DNA of 64,000 bases from Ignelater luminosus (taxonomy: Eukaryota; Arthropoda; Insecta; Coleoptera; Elateridae). The notes under the pieces are model-generated. The model was not told the origin of the DNA, ran no database searches, and saw only the letters and a list, made by a program, of their open reading frames with translations. The stretch's first letter is position 1. Every line of letters starts with the position of its first letter. The translations under genes and the position numbers were made by a program. Below are positions 1 through 10,988 of this stretch, piece after piece. The stretch is from assembly GCA_011009095.1 (NCBI GenBank), contig VTPC01091024.1, forward strand, positions 1-64,000, in the 5' to 3' direction.

Positions 1-1130
1 ATATGTTAAACTATTAATAATTTTGTTATTTGTAGAAAGTATGAATATTATTAATGATGTAGTACCCACAGTCTCTCGAAGCAGTCAAATAGCTACACGG
101 TTGTTACCGTATAACATTATGATATCATTAATATAATCAGATAAATAATTTTCTTCTACGAAATCTCGAAAACATAATCAGAATATGTTAGTTAGTTTTA
201 ATAAGAATTAAGTAACTAGTGAGTGTTTATATCTGTCTAACCAGATCAACAAACCCAAATTACGTAATGTACTACCGCCAATCATCGATCAGTATCATTA
301 TCAAACTCATAAAATTTTCAATTTCAATATATAACCATCAAATAATTACATTATATTCCAAAATGCCAACAGTGAAAACTCGATATCGTTAGTCATTTTT
401 ATCTGGGTCGCATCGGGGCCAACACGTCACACACAAACTGAACAATGTGTTGTTAAGATGGCATCTACGATTGGATAAAAAATGCCTGACAATTTGAATT
501 TAACGAAGATTAATCGAAACGAATCGAGCGCTCGGCACTATAAATTAATAACCGTACACTTAGTAGCACTGATTAATACTGCAGACACCTTACCCGCAAT
601 GATTGTCGTCATTGTGGCACCACTGATTGATACCCTTGGCTTCTGTTGGCATTATGACTACACTACAATCGAATAACTTTAATTGTATTGCAAATTATAA
701 CACCCACCCACTTCTTGTGCTGACGATAAAATCTAAATCAATATGTTCGATTAACCAGCTACATCGACAAAATTAATTCAAACTTTATTGTTATTTTATT
801 ATTTACAACACAAACACGTATAAGGGTTTCAGACTTTTATTCAGATTAATCGATGGACATAAAATTTGAACTGAATAAAAAACAACTACATCAATTAGAC
901 TAAACATATTAGTTTGCTTTTCTCGCATGCCAGTTTTAGTTATTAATTAGAACTAAACTGAAGTAAAATTGTTGGACTTATTACACGAGTGCTTCTTACG
1001 TCGTGCAATCACTAAACAAAAGAGGTACAACGCATTGGCATAGTCGTATGTACAAGGTTAGCTTCATTCATTGTTTTGATTGCTCCTTGCTTATACTAGT
1101 TTTATCGAGTATTCTAACCTCCACTAGGAA
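1..1130. other. AT-rich stretch, no supported gene
   Basis: AT-rich sequence without recognisable protein or RNA gene. A 64-codon plus-strand open frame at 482-676 has no family resemblance I can see. On the opposite strand the same place has a GTAAGG donor-like site near 598 after an open frame, but no good acceptor goes with it. Confidence 0.5.
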
Positions 1131-1134
1131 TTTC

Positions 1135-1301
1135 TAGCGTGGCAAAAATTGGCATTGACACCGGATCTACGAGTCTACTTCCTTATCCGAAAAGAATTCA
1201 TATTCTGAATTTTCAGCGCTTTTGAAAATTGTCGTTTGAAATGGGGATCGAACCCTCGACCTTCGGGTTAGGATGTAGACATGCAAACCTCTCAGCTTTT
1301 A
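1135..1301 (-). repeat. tRNA-derived SINE-like sequence
   Basis: Read on the minus strand, 1301 to 1243 resembles the 5' half of a SINE. A box-A-like stretch (AGCTGAGAGGTTTGCATG) is followed about 35 bases later by a strong box B, GGTTCGATCCCC, inside a TpsiC-arm-like hairpin. These are internal RNA polymerase III promoter elements of tRNA genes. No proper anticodon arm or acceptor stem forms, so it is not a working tRNA. The following bases down to about 1135 would be the SINE body. The exact 3' end and target duplication are not visible. Confidence 0.4.
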
Positions 1302-1309
1302 GGGACAAT

Positions 1310-1815
1310 CTGGTCATTTCTGTATTGCTATAAAGCTGACGTTTTGCTTTATAAAGTGGGTCAATCACCATCTAATTAATTTTTTTTCAGTGATTCAAGT
1401 TTTCATAAACTTTTACTGCATACTCCCTCATCTATAGAATGTACAATTTATCGTTTCATAAAAAGAATATTCCTTAAAGTATATTTCCTTATTGTTTTTT
1501 TTTTGTATTTTCATTACAGGTATTTATGCAACTGTTGTTGTGGCTAGAAGAATAAACAATTGTACAACCCTGTTTAGTGTTTAACCTACCCAACGTTCAG
1601 CCCTCTTCCAAAACACTGCGTTTTACAACTAATACAAATAGTAATGATTCTCCTCGAGTGTAAATTACATTTCTTAAATCTCTTAATGGTAAATTATGAA
1701 ACCATTAATAAGCGGAGGAGTACAAAATTATATTTAGTGAGAAAGTTCCATTATCGGTATGTATTTACATAAAACAGAAAAGAGTAAAGCAGTAAATTTA
1801 CACTCAGCAGTTAAT
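1310..1815. other. AT-rich spacer
   Basis: No gene or repeat recognised. There are T-runs near 1380 and 1495-1503. Confidence 0.45.
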
Positions 1816-1819
1816 TAAA

Positions 1820-1936
1820 ATGGCCTGCGACCGTAGGGAGCGTGAAATATCTCTAGACTGGACTTTAAGTAGTCACGCGAGTGCATGCTCTACCATGCGA
1901 CATCGTTACCATGACGCCATAAATACAATCCATTGA
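1820..1936 (+). CDS. short ORF in a CpG-richer patch, unrecognised
   Basis: A 38-codon frame runs from ATG to TGA in a patch (about 1815-2100) that is richer in G, C and CpG than its surroundings. The start context is AAAATGGCC. The peptide begins MACDRREREI and has no signal peptide or domain that I recognise. It could be a small ORF, a fragment of an exon, or chance in an unclassified repeat. No splice sites or promoter elements tie it to a gene. Confidence 0.12.
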   Translation: MACDRREREISLDWTLSSHASACSTMRHRYHDAINTIH

Positions 1937-2952
1937 AGTAAAAAGTAAGCAGCACTTCTTCAAAACCGACAAAAAAAATCGTAAAATACTCTTAACAAAT
2001 GTTCGAACAAAAGGGATCGACTTTTTTGTAGTGAAGCTCCAGGGGTAAGGCAGGGCGAATCAGTCGCGCGAACGCAAGGCAATATCCATTTTATTTATGT
2101 GCCCACTACAACTTCACAATTTACTGCACTTCATAATTCATATTCCATTCGAACGATATCACTGCATACATCTGTATTTCGCAACTACATTCCACTACGT
2201 CAACAGCATTTTCCCGTTACTATATAATACACAACACACAAACACATCTGCGAGCAGAAATTAAAAACGAGAAGAAAAAACTTACAACCTTCAACAGTCG
2301 TTCATCAACGGTAATCGATCCTGAACACTAAAACAGGTAATCTCCAATTTGTAAGTTTGGCGTTCTCAATATTTACATATTTAAGCCGAAATGAAGTTGT
2401 TTCTATTAATAATTTTTGAGTGTGCTATTCTCGCACTATCAAAAATAGTTATTTTTTCAAGATTTATATTATTACGAAATTTCTTATAGAATTTTCTTTT
2501 TTGTTAACAGAATTACTATATCAGCAATAAGTAAACAACAGTAATCATCACTTCAGAATGACCTAATTTCCGTTACATTACCTACTGTAAATACCAGTTA
2601 AATATTGAAAACTGAACTGAAATAGAAGGGGGGGGGGGCAGATAAAACAAAATAAGTTGTAAATACAAAATGTTTTCAAAAAATGTTGACAACCCACAGA
2701 AATGTTTCTGTTTACTAGGCAAATATATTTTCTCAGTAGAACTTAGCAGAATTCTGATTTTACAGTCGTTATACACAGAATATCTTCAAACTCGATACTT
2801 AGATTCCTTCGTCTAAATAAAACAAAAGGTTTAACTTATATCCGATTTTATTTCGTTGTCTAGCTATAGCTCTTCATGTTTAATCTATACATTTATCTAA
2901 CATATCCCATTGATAACAAGGCCCCCTGTTTATTATCTCAACAAAATCTTCC
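1937..2952. other. AT-rich stretch with a G-run and a weak exon-like site
   Basis: Mostly AT-rich non-coding DNA. An 11-base G homopolymer lies at 2628-2638. On the minus strand, 2286-2320 is bounded by an AG acceptor and a GTAAGT donor and is open in only one frame; this is treated as a weak candidate in the findings. Nothing else is supported. Confidence 0.4.
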
Positions 2953-3320
2953 AGATTAAGAGATGTAGAGCTTAAAGAAGGAATGTTTATTAGGCCACGA
3001 ATACGGCAAATTATAAAAGACAAGAGGTTTGATCAAAAGCTCAATAGTAAATAGTTAGCAGCGTGGATATCACTAATAGCTGAAGGATTTTTAGGAAATC
3101 ACAGAGCTGGCAATTCTGAAACCTTAGTTAATAGCTTGTTCAAACGTTATAGAGAATTGGGTTGCATAATGTCATTAATATTAAAATCATTACGAAAAAT
3201 AAAAAATATTTTGATCAAAATATTAAGAAGATTGAAGAACGTTACCAATATCAATGGAATGCAGTTATGATAGAGAATTATTGCTGGTTTAATGCTATAA
3301 GATTCATCCAGTCACAAACT
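2953..3320 (+). pseudogene. relic of an unnamed repeat-family protein (LGC/MSLK motif)
   Basis: Translation from 2953 gives RLRDVELKEGMFI followed by IRQIIKDKRF, then a TAG stop at 3052, then in the same frame an AAWIS segment, a FLGNHRA motif and a YRELGC.MSL motif. After a frame change and missing sequence the match resumes around 3213-3290 with IEERYQYQWN and a YCW motif. As I recall, this order of motifs belongs to an uncharacterised protein family that recurs in many copies in aphid, beetle and other insect genomes, probably carried by mobile elements; the usual GERFHQDI-type block is mostly lost here. The copy is non-functional: an in-frame stop, a frame change and an internal deletion. 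No terminal repeats could be paired with it. The family's biochemical role is not known to me. Confidence 0.6.
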
Positions 3321-3451
3321 CAAGTTACTTAATAAAATTTTTTATTTCGAAAAACTTATGCAAATATTAATGTTTTTTGTTTTCTTTCATCAATTGACAT
3401 AATTACCCATTTCTTTTTCTTTCCATAACTATAAATGGTACATCAGGTTGC

Positions 3452-3569
3452 GGTATCAAAAGCGGCTTTTTTAAGCACCAGTGCCCAAAGGTAATATCTT
3501 TGTGTACTTTTAAACACTCAAAAGTATTATTTTCGAACACTAGTACATAAGAAGGCCGCTTTTGACACC
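3452..3569. repeat. short imperfect palindrome (foldback)
   Basis: Left arm GGTATCAAAAGCGGCTTTTT and the inverted right arm GGTGTCAAAAGCGGCC enclose a centre at about 3515, and the inner bases also pair (TTTGTGTACTTTTAAACACTC region). It looks like a small foldback MITE or an old hairpin. No clear target duplication. Confidence 0.45.
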
Positions 3570-5010
3570 AAACACTGGATCAAAACACTACATCTGTCAC
3601 GGAGAAAAGAGTTTTTTGAAAATTCATTTATGGGTTTTCTTTGACTTTATCATAACTAGTCAAAACACAGAAATGGTACATGTAATATTTTTCTTTTTAA
3701 AATTTTAGATTTAAATGTACATTGATAGGAAAATAGCTATTTTTATCAATGTTATAAAAAAATTACTTTAAATTGTCGTGTATTGAATTATACAAGGAAG
3801 CAAAATCAGATTCAAGTTTATATAGACTTTCTGCCGGCTTTTAAGCCAAGGAAAGCAACCCTGCACCTACAAAAATATTTTAAAAAAAGCAAAGTCGTTG
3901 ATATTTCACGCTAAAATAATCATCCTGCATCTAGAATTTTTCTTTTCAATGAGCCGGTTTCTGCTGTCTTCATTAAATTTAAATATTCTCTAACTACCGT
4001 GGCAACCGATTTTGTCCTCTTTCTTCTTGTTAAGGTAAGATAAAGGTATACTTATTTAAATTTTTAAAGAAGCCTCATTTATTAATAAAAGGACGGTAGA
4101 AACTGGGTCAGTGTCTTTTCCTCAGATCAAAATATCTGTAGGTATGCATCATGGATAAAACTAGTAGTGAGACATTTAGGAAAAAACTGATGGCTTGACA
4201 TTTGATATAAATGTCCTAATTGTCATAATTGTTGAAGACCTGGCAGTTCTTATAAAAGCAAGCTTCGGTTCTTAATAAGTATCTTCAACAAGCTCAACAT
4301 TGCATGAGCAAAATAATCCAAAGTGAAATATGAATCTGACCAATCAGACTAATCAGAAGACGCTTTGCGATTTCGGAGATTCTTTTCAATATTACGACAA
4401 AATTGGATCAAGTACGTTTAGTTAACTTACAATTAGTAAGTTAAGTATTCACACGAATTATTCACTTAAGAGAAATGGAAAACACAGATTTATCTATCAA
4501 GTCGATATTTTAATGAACTATAAAAACGCCTACCCACATGCTACACAAAACCAGCAAATATAAAATAACCCTAACATTCTTAGATTTCTATTCAACTTCA
4601 TAGACAAAATCAGGCTAAACCAGGTAATCCAGTATGGACAAAATAATAGTTATTTATGTCACAAAGGAAGAGAGTGATACTTTTTTTCCCGCGTATGCTA
4701 CAAGGCGAAAAACATACTTTCTTCCAGAGTTTCACATATGATTTTCTTGTCGACCTTACAAAATTTATCAAAAATCTAAATAAAGGTTATGCTGCATTAA
4801 GAATTTACTTTTGCAAGTAATTGTAAGATAGCTTTGGTATCCATGATATCTAAAACGTATCTAGGAAAAAAACCAAATAAAGTTGAACAACAGGGAGAAA
4901 CAATTACTTTGCCTCCCCCAAAAAAAAAATCAAAAAAAACTTTGTCTCTCGCTCAGATATAATCTTCAACTTTCAGCCACAAAATGAGAGTCGAAAAGCC
5001 TACTTTCTAA
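3570..5010. other. AT-rich stretch, nothing supported
   Basis: No convincing coding region. Poly-A and poly-T runs (for example 4919-4929) and AT-rich DNA. A GTAAGAT donor-like site near 4034 on the plus strand has no matching acceptor. Confidence 0.45.
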
Positions 5011-6242
5011 TACGAGGGTAAAGCTAAAATTATTCAGAATAGGAAGCGTGGTTAATTTTTTTAAGATTTTATTTTAAATATGTTCGAAGCAATTCCCTTC
5101 GGCAATAATGCACTTAACCATTCTTTTCTTCCACTTCTTAAAAGCTTCCAGCCACTTCCCTTTCGGAATGCTTGCAAAATAATCGTGTACGACAGCATCA
5201 ATCTCTTCTTCAGACAGGAATTTTCTACCTCGCAAATTTTTTTTTTAGTTCAAAAAACAACCAAAAGTCGCACATTGCCAAATCAGGTGAATATGGTGGG
5301 TGTTCTATTACTTTTATCCTTTTTTAGCCAAAAACTGGAGAGTTGCGTTTGCCATACGAGACGACGCGTTGTCTTGATGGAGCATGATTGCCTTCTCAGG
5401 TACTTTGCTGGTACTTCTAGTAAACATTTTTCAGTGTACCATTTAGATGTAACTGTTTTCTGTCCATCTAGCTTAATTTCATTGACCAGACCCGTACTCC
5501 TAAAGAACATACATACATAACGTATATAACTTTCTTCATGGCTCTTTGTTTTCTTGTCATGGTTGGCGTTTCTTCATCTTCGTGAATCCATGCATGACTT
5601 TCTTGGCGGGTAGGCACATCAAAAAAGAGAACCTATGTTTCGTTTCCTGTAACAATTTTGGAAAAAATTCTAACACGCTCTGCTTTTTGGAATTCTGAAA
5701 ACTGGTGTGGCACAAAACGACTTACAACCTTTTTCAAATGCAGATGATCGTGTATGATTGTTCTAACAGCTGAGGATCCCATCTTAAGTTGATGCTCTAT
5801 TATAACGTATGTAGCTTTGTTGTCATTTTCAATTATTTTTTTAACAGCAGCAATGTTTTCTTAAGCAACAGTTGTTGGAGGACATCCTGTTCCTTTTTGA
5901 TGTTTAACAGAAGGTCTTTCACGTTGAAATTCCTTAAACTAGCGGTAAATTGTAGCCAAAGAAGGAGCTTATTCTTGGAATGCTAAATCTAAACTTTCCT
6001 TACAATCATAAGCACTTAATCCATTTTAAAAGTCATAGTAAATCATTATTCGAAAATGTTTTCTGGTTAAGTCCATTTTTTCACTACTTCAAACAAATAA
6101 CAAACTAGGTTCCACGAAATTAAACTTTAAAAATTACACTACTAGTGACAGCTCAAATATTAACAAATAAAAAAATGTCAGTTTTGTTTTCCCTAGGTTA
6201 CTATGTTTTCTTATTCTCAATAAATACAGCTTTGCCCTCGTA
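5011..6242 (-). mobile_element. mariner element (DD34D), decayed, full length
   Basis: Terminal inverted repeats are clear: TACGAGGGTAAAGCT at the left edge and its inverted form TACGAGGGCAAAGCT at the right edge. The outer TA at 5011-5012 and 6241-6242 is the expected TA target duplication. Length is about 1.23 kb, normal for mariner. The transposase runs on the minus strand. Many stops and at least one frame change show that it is old. It sits directly against the left arm of the inverted-repeat structure that starts at about 6275. Confidence 0.9.
5074..6076 (-). pseudogene. mariner transposase, inactivated
   Basis: The minus-strand frame starts MDLTRKHFR at 6076 and can be followed to a TAA at 5074, about 334 codons, the usual mariner length. 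The N-terminal helix-turn-helix part is recognisable (TIYR.FKEF). Catalytic blocks seen include LHQDNASSRMAN (second Asp) and PPYSPDLAMCDFWLF (third Asp), with 34 residues between the two Asp after allowing for a one-base frame change. At least six in-frame stops are visible, several at places where mariners have Trp (for example after TIYR and after GNET). It would have cut and pasted the element at TA sites; it cannot make protein now. Confidence 0.85.
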
Positions 6243-6611
6243 AGTTTGACAAAAAACGAAATTATGCAACTCGATGTAGGGTATATAAGGTATCTTAGAA
6301 ACTAGAAGAGTTGCTGAGTTTATCGGTGCAATCAAAATCTAAAGGTCTTCTTCTTTTGTTTTTGAGTTAAAGGCAAAAATTGATATTTTTTTCAAATTTC
6401 GTCAAGTGGTTGGGTCTTTGTTATTTGAAAAAATAGAAAAAGAAATTGTTCCGAAACTTTTTGTATGGTTTAATGTCTAGAATAAGGTAATCACTCTAGA
6501 TCCTTGTTTTCTTGGATTGTTTTCCAATTATAACAAAAAAGGTAATTTTCTTAAATGTCAATTGCAGTAGGTCTTCACATAGTTGAATTCGCTGTTTCCT
6601 CAGCTTTCAGG

Positions 6612-6988
6612 ATATATACAGTTTGTTACATTTATTCTAAATAATAACGAAGATATAACTATATTAATGTAATTTGCATGATCTAGTATGCCATGATTTT
6701 CAGAGAAACCAGAAAATTTGCTTGTTTAAGAAAGTTTTCGCCAAGTTGCTTAACAAACAAACCTCTTAATGAAGGAACCTCTGCCTAGTTTAAGCTAGAT
6801 GGAGTATCGGTATTCAATAGCTCCTTGACAAGGAATTTTTTGAGACATAACTTTACAAACAAACGAATCTGAACTCATAGGCCAATAAATTTTCCTAAGT
6901 GATCGCCAGACAACAACCGTATTAACATTAATATTGTTATATCTTCGTTATTGTTTAGAATACATGCAATAAATCATATAGAGGGTGA
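6612..6988. mobile_element. foldback MITE-like element
   Basis: The arm at 6626-6675 (ATTCTAAATAATAACGAAGA core) is inverted at 6921-6966 (TCTTCGTTATTGTTTAGAAT). The outer right boundary reads TATAGAGGGTG, similar to the ends of other short elements in this window. Non-coding. Confidence 0.5.
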
Positions 6989-7595
6989 TCCATGCAAAAC
7001 GTGCCCATTAGAATCTCCAAATACAATCCAACACACATTACAAAAGCCACTAAAAATTTCTGCAAATAAAAAAACAAGCTCTAGTTAATCTTAGTAGCTG
7101 TGTTCACAAACGCCTATTGTTTAGTTAACCATTAAAACTATGACAATTAGATTACTTGAAAGAATTTTTCATTAAAGTGATTTGTAGCACATTTACAAGT
7201 GATGAGAAAACGGACATGATATTAATTTGTGGTGAGTGATGATGATTTATGGTAACGCTTTGACAGTACGTGTGTACCGTCGGCGTCGAAGGTATCTTCT
7301 TAGGAGAGCACCGACGGAAAACATTTTGAACAACAGGAAACATTCTTGCTGGAATTGGTATTCGTTAAGAAGACACCACCAAAAAACTGTTACAATTGTA
7401 GAAACTGATATTGCAGTTAGATTGACAGAGAAACTGGAACAGCTCAATCAATAGTTTGTCAGATAATAATAATTAGAGAAAATACAGTGCTTTCGTAAAG
7501 TAATGCATACATTCTTTAAAAATTCTGGAACAAACTTTTAGGAAAAACGCTGGAATCCATCGATTTTTATATTTAAATACCCATTTTTTTTCAAA

Positions 7596-8048
7596 CAGTG
7601 TGAGTCATGTACGAAGTATGACGTCATCGATATTTTTTTAATGGCAACCCTTATATTTTATTACGGAATTCAAAAGAGCACATTTTTTTACATACGGTAA
7701 TGATATATAGGTCACATACGGAAATTTTGAAGAAAAACGACCTCGAAATTTCACAATATTAAATTTACTGATAATGCAAAATTGAAAAAACAACAAAGCT
7801 ACTGTCAGGTTGCCAACGACTCACAATTTGAACATTAATTTAGTTGTCTTTTGAATTTTGCACTATCAGTAAATTTAATATTGTGAAATTTTGAGGTGGT
7901 TTTTCTTTAAAATTTTCTGATGTGACCTATATCCATAATTACTTTACTGTATTTAAAAAAATGTGCTTTTTTAAATTCCGTAATAAAATATAGGCATTGC
8001 CATTAAAAAAATATCGATGACGTCATACCTCGCACATGATTCACCCTG
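7596..8048. mobile_element. foldback MITE with CAGGGTG-type ends
   Basis: Almost the whole element is an inverted repeat: the left arm from 7596 (CAGTGTGAGTCATG, TGACGTCATCGATATTTTTT, then TTATTACGGAATT) matches the reverse complement of the right arm ending at 8048 (CAGGGTGAATCATG with the same following blocks). The arms are about 200 bases each. TA follows the right end; the left flank has lost a clear TA. Non-coding. The arms differ by scattered substitutions, so it is old. Confidence 0.75.
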
Positions 8049-8431
8049 TATAAATATTTTCTGTTTAAAAAAACTGAAGAAAGTTCACAACATTGATGAT
8101 TTTAATGTTTTATTTTGTACATTTTTGTGTTGATCATTTGATACTCTAGTTATTATTTTAGTGTTGGTAATTTTTTTCATAATTTTCTAGTCTTTACAGA
8201 TTATAAAAATTTTCAGTTTGACACATAACATTAGTCTGACATGCACGTATTATCATTCCAAAGTAGTAGCCATCTCTGATAACTGTGTTTCTGTAAGGTT
8301 TATTAAGGTTTAACAGTGATCAACGTTGCTTATGAGTTTTTAAATTGGGTTGACTATCAGAAGTGCTAACTGTTTTACCTGAATGACCCTGTGTACTCTG
8401 AACGAAACAGCGAATTTAGATATGTTAAGAC

Positions 8432-8480
8432 TTTATTATTATTTATTATTATTATTATTTATTATTATTATTATTTATTA
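8432..8480. repeat. TTA/TTTA microsatellite
   Basis: About 49 bases of ATT units interrupted by TTTA. Confidence 0.85.
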
Positions 8481-9150
8481 ATCATGTTAGTTGTGCAGTA
8501 CATTTGTCGAAATTCATTTACAATAAAATATTCCTAGCTACACAAAATATGAAATACAGTATACAAGAATAATAACAAATATAGTTAACGTTGTACCATA
8601 CAATAAAATACATAATAGAAAATATTAAATTTCAAAAAGCAAACAAAATACATCAATTATCTATCACAGACCTCTCCTGTTTTTTAATCTTTTAAGGTAA
8701 TAATTTTTACTCTATCTATCTGAATTTAGACGCAAGTAATCTAATCGTATTTTAAAGATATTTCTTGTACTTTAACGATAGACATCGTTCTGTATATTAT
8801 AATCGAGTAAATATTTTTAGTTAGAATTAAACTATTACAAATATAAAGAGAAGAATAGACTTACCACGACTGCCATTTAAACAAATTACCTTTTTTATTA
8901 TAGCTCAAAAAGAATTGAACAAACCAAAGATTTAGAGTGGTTCTTTCATTCTAGACCTCAAACCATACAAAAAGTTTGAGAAGAGATTCAATTTTTGCCT
9001 ATAACTCAAGAACAAAAGAATATATTTAAATTGCGATTGCACCAGTGAACTCTGCAGAAAAAGATAGGTCAAGAACGTCTATTCAGGTTTCTTCTGGCTC
9101 TTCTAGTTTCTGAGATACCCTGGATTTACCTCGAATTTAGGCCACCCTTT

Positions 9151-10482
9151 ACTTAGGGCAAACTCATAGCAGTTTAAGTAGCAATATATAATTATGCTGT
9201 TACATACAAACATTCAGAAATATACATCGTACTAGGCTAAACATCTGAAACTCAAATTACCTGAAGTTGATGCCGGAAACCAAGTTTGCTCTAATGATCT
9301 TGCTTCATGGATATTTTGATATAACGTTACCTCTAGAGATGAATATCGTCGAAGTTATCAAAAGTAAATATAATTATGTAACTCTTTCAAGTAAAATGCA
9401 TTTTAATAATAGAATTAAACAACACCAAACTAATAAATTACTTAGTTCCACATTTTATAGTCAGTTCCGTGAAACCTCTTTTTATAACTTTTAAAACCAC
9501 TCATTATCGTGTCACTGTGTATACAAAAACAAAGTAATGAAATGAAAGGTCTATACGGATATTTAAGAGTGCTATTAAATTATTAAAATAATCTTTACTG
9601 CAACATTTTCGGATAATAATACCTTATTATTTATGTAGTCAACAGGTTGAGCTCAATACGATAGCTTAGCATTCAGGTATAATGCTGCTAAACGATTAGA
9701 CGGTCATTCGTTGTAGGTGATTGTAATCTGCGCCATGTGAATATCGTAATTTCATTATTCGCCCATTCTGCTTTCTAAAGATGTTATTATATTGCAGCTT
9801 AGTGTCTGTGTATAGCGTAAACATCAGATATTTCTTACATGACCAACACAAATAATGAAAAGCTGCTCCTTACTACAAGGTCTCTGTAAAGCACACGGTA
9901 ACACTTAAAAGAATAGTTTTACAAACCGCATGTTCACCACAAGCTCTTATAGAACATGCATTTAATATCTCTCACTTCCCCACTAAACTATGCACATTTT
10001 CGTATGACACGTATTAGTCTGTAGTGAATAATATAACAGTAAATTACATTATCTTTTCAGAAAGAGAATAAAAATTCAAAATTTACAAGTGCATAACTGA
10101 CATAAGTGCACAATTTATATGCCCATACGCAAATAAATAGAACCATTATAAATTACGTACAATTTTTACTCGTACATTACGGTGGTATTGTATGTTCAAC
10201 ACCGTAATTATAATTATAAATTATGTGCTTTCCACAGCGTTAAGCATTATAAAAATCACCCTATATTGCGCGTAAAAGCGAGAGATGATACAATCAACCC
10301 TGTACACACTGTGATTTATAGGTAAGCTCAGCTGCTTGTAATTACAGGAATGTCCAAGAGGAAGTCGAATGTGATTTACTCTTGTGCACATGCACATGGT
10401 ATCGTAGCCAATATCGCACTGTGCAAAAATTAAAATGCCATTAGAAAGGCAAAGAGACAAAGAGGTACTTTTCAATTTCCAG
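9151..10482. other. AT-rich stretch, no supported gene
   Basis: A 75-codon plus-strand frame at 9267-9494 and an 84-codon minus-strand frame at 10221-10475 are open but resemble nothing I know. The latter contains a possible acceptor (TTTTTGCACAG near 10417) and a GTAAATC donor-like site near 10378, with all three frames open between them, so it is not discriminating. Confidence 0.35.
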
Positions 10483-10528
10483 CGTATTTTGTTAAAACAA
10501 TCACTTCTATTTAGAATTTATTTAAAAG
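10483..10528 (+). CDS. candidate small exon, unassigned
   Basis: A good acceptor (ACTTTTCAATTTCCAG) ends at 10482 and a consensus donor (AAAAG/GTAAGTATC) starts at 10529. The 46 bases between are open in only one of three frames, giving RILLKQSLLF and five more residues. The parent gene is not visible. A chance pairing of splice-like sites in AT-rich DNA is quite possible. Confidence 0.15.
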
Positions 10529-10988
10529 GTAAGTATCCTCAGCATTCAAAAATTAATTAATTATGAGATTAAATCGTTAAAGAAAAAAAATAAAAATTTT
10601 GGGATAGATAGCTTGTGATAGATTGCACGCTAAGGTGAGAAAGAAAATCTTCATTCACTTTATACAGGGTGAATCTGCCATTACATATTGTTTCGATATA
10701 ACTCTCAGGAAATATCACAACAGTAAAACTTATGAAATATGTTAAATTAAACTACTTCAAACACGTGACAAAAGTAGAAAAAGTGCCTTCGGCACACATC
10801 TTACGCATTATTCGGAACTGAAGATAATTTGGAGTTGTGTTACATAAGAATTAATTTATACTGGAATTCCTAGGAACTGGACGGTAAGTTTGGAAGTGTT
10901 GTTGCTTATGTGGGTATCGCTTTATATGTAAATAAACGCGTTTTAGTTGCATAACCTTGAAAATTACAGACGAGAAGAAGGAAACAGC
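10529..10988. other. AT-rich spacer with an isolated CAGGGTG end
   Basis: TACAGGGTGAATCTGCC at about 10668 matches the terminal motif of the window's foldback elements, but no opposite end can be paired with it. No coding region is seen. Confidence 0.4.

Larger units (their letters stand above)
6275..9150. repeat. pair of long inverted repeat arms enclosing about 2.3 kb
   Basis: The arm at about 6275-6565 matches the reverse complement of about 8880-9150. Shared landmarks in the same order are TATCTTAGAAACTAGAAGAG against TATCTCAGAAACTAGAAGAG, then GGTGCAATC, TCTTTTGTT..TTGAGTTA, GGCAAAAATTGA, ACTTTTTGTATGGTTT, GTCTAGAAT and AAAAAAGGTAATTT. The left arm has about 80 extra bases. Identity looks like 70-80 percent by eye. 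This could be one large foldback element or two copies of a repeat in opposite orientation. The inside holds two smaller foldbacks and no intact coding region. Confidence 0.6.

Noticed and set aside
5080-5520. 146-codon plus-strand open frame
   Set aside because: It lies antisense to the mariner transposase relic, whose motifs read clearly on the minus strand; it is a shadow frame.
8370-8400. Minus-strand donor CAG/GTAAAACAG with an acceptor 19 bases upstream
   Set aside because: Located inside the inverted-repeat structure, and the bases resemble a CAGGGT-type element end; more likely repeat sequence.
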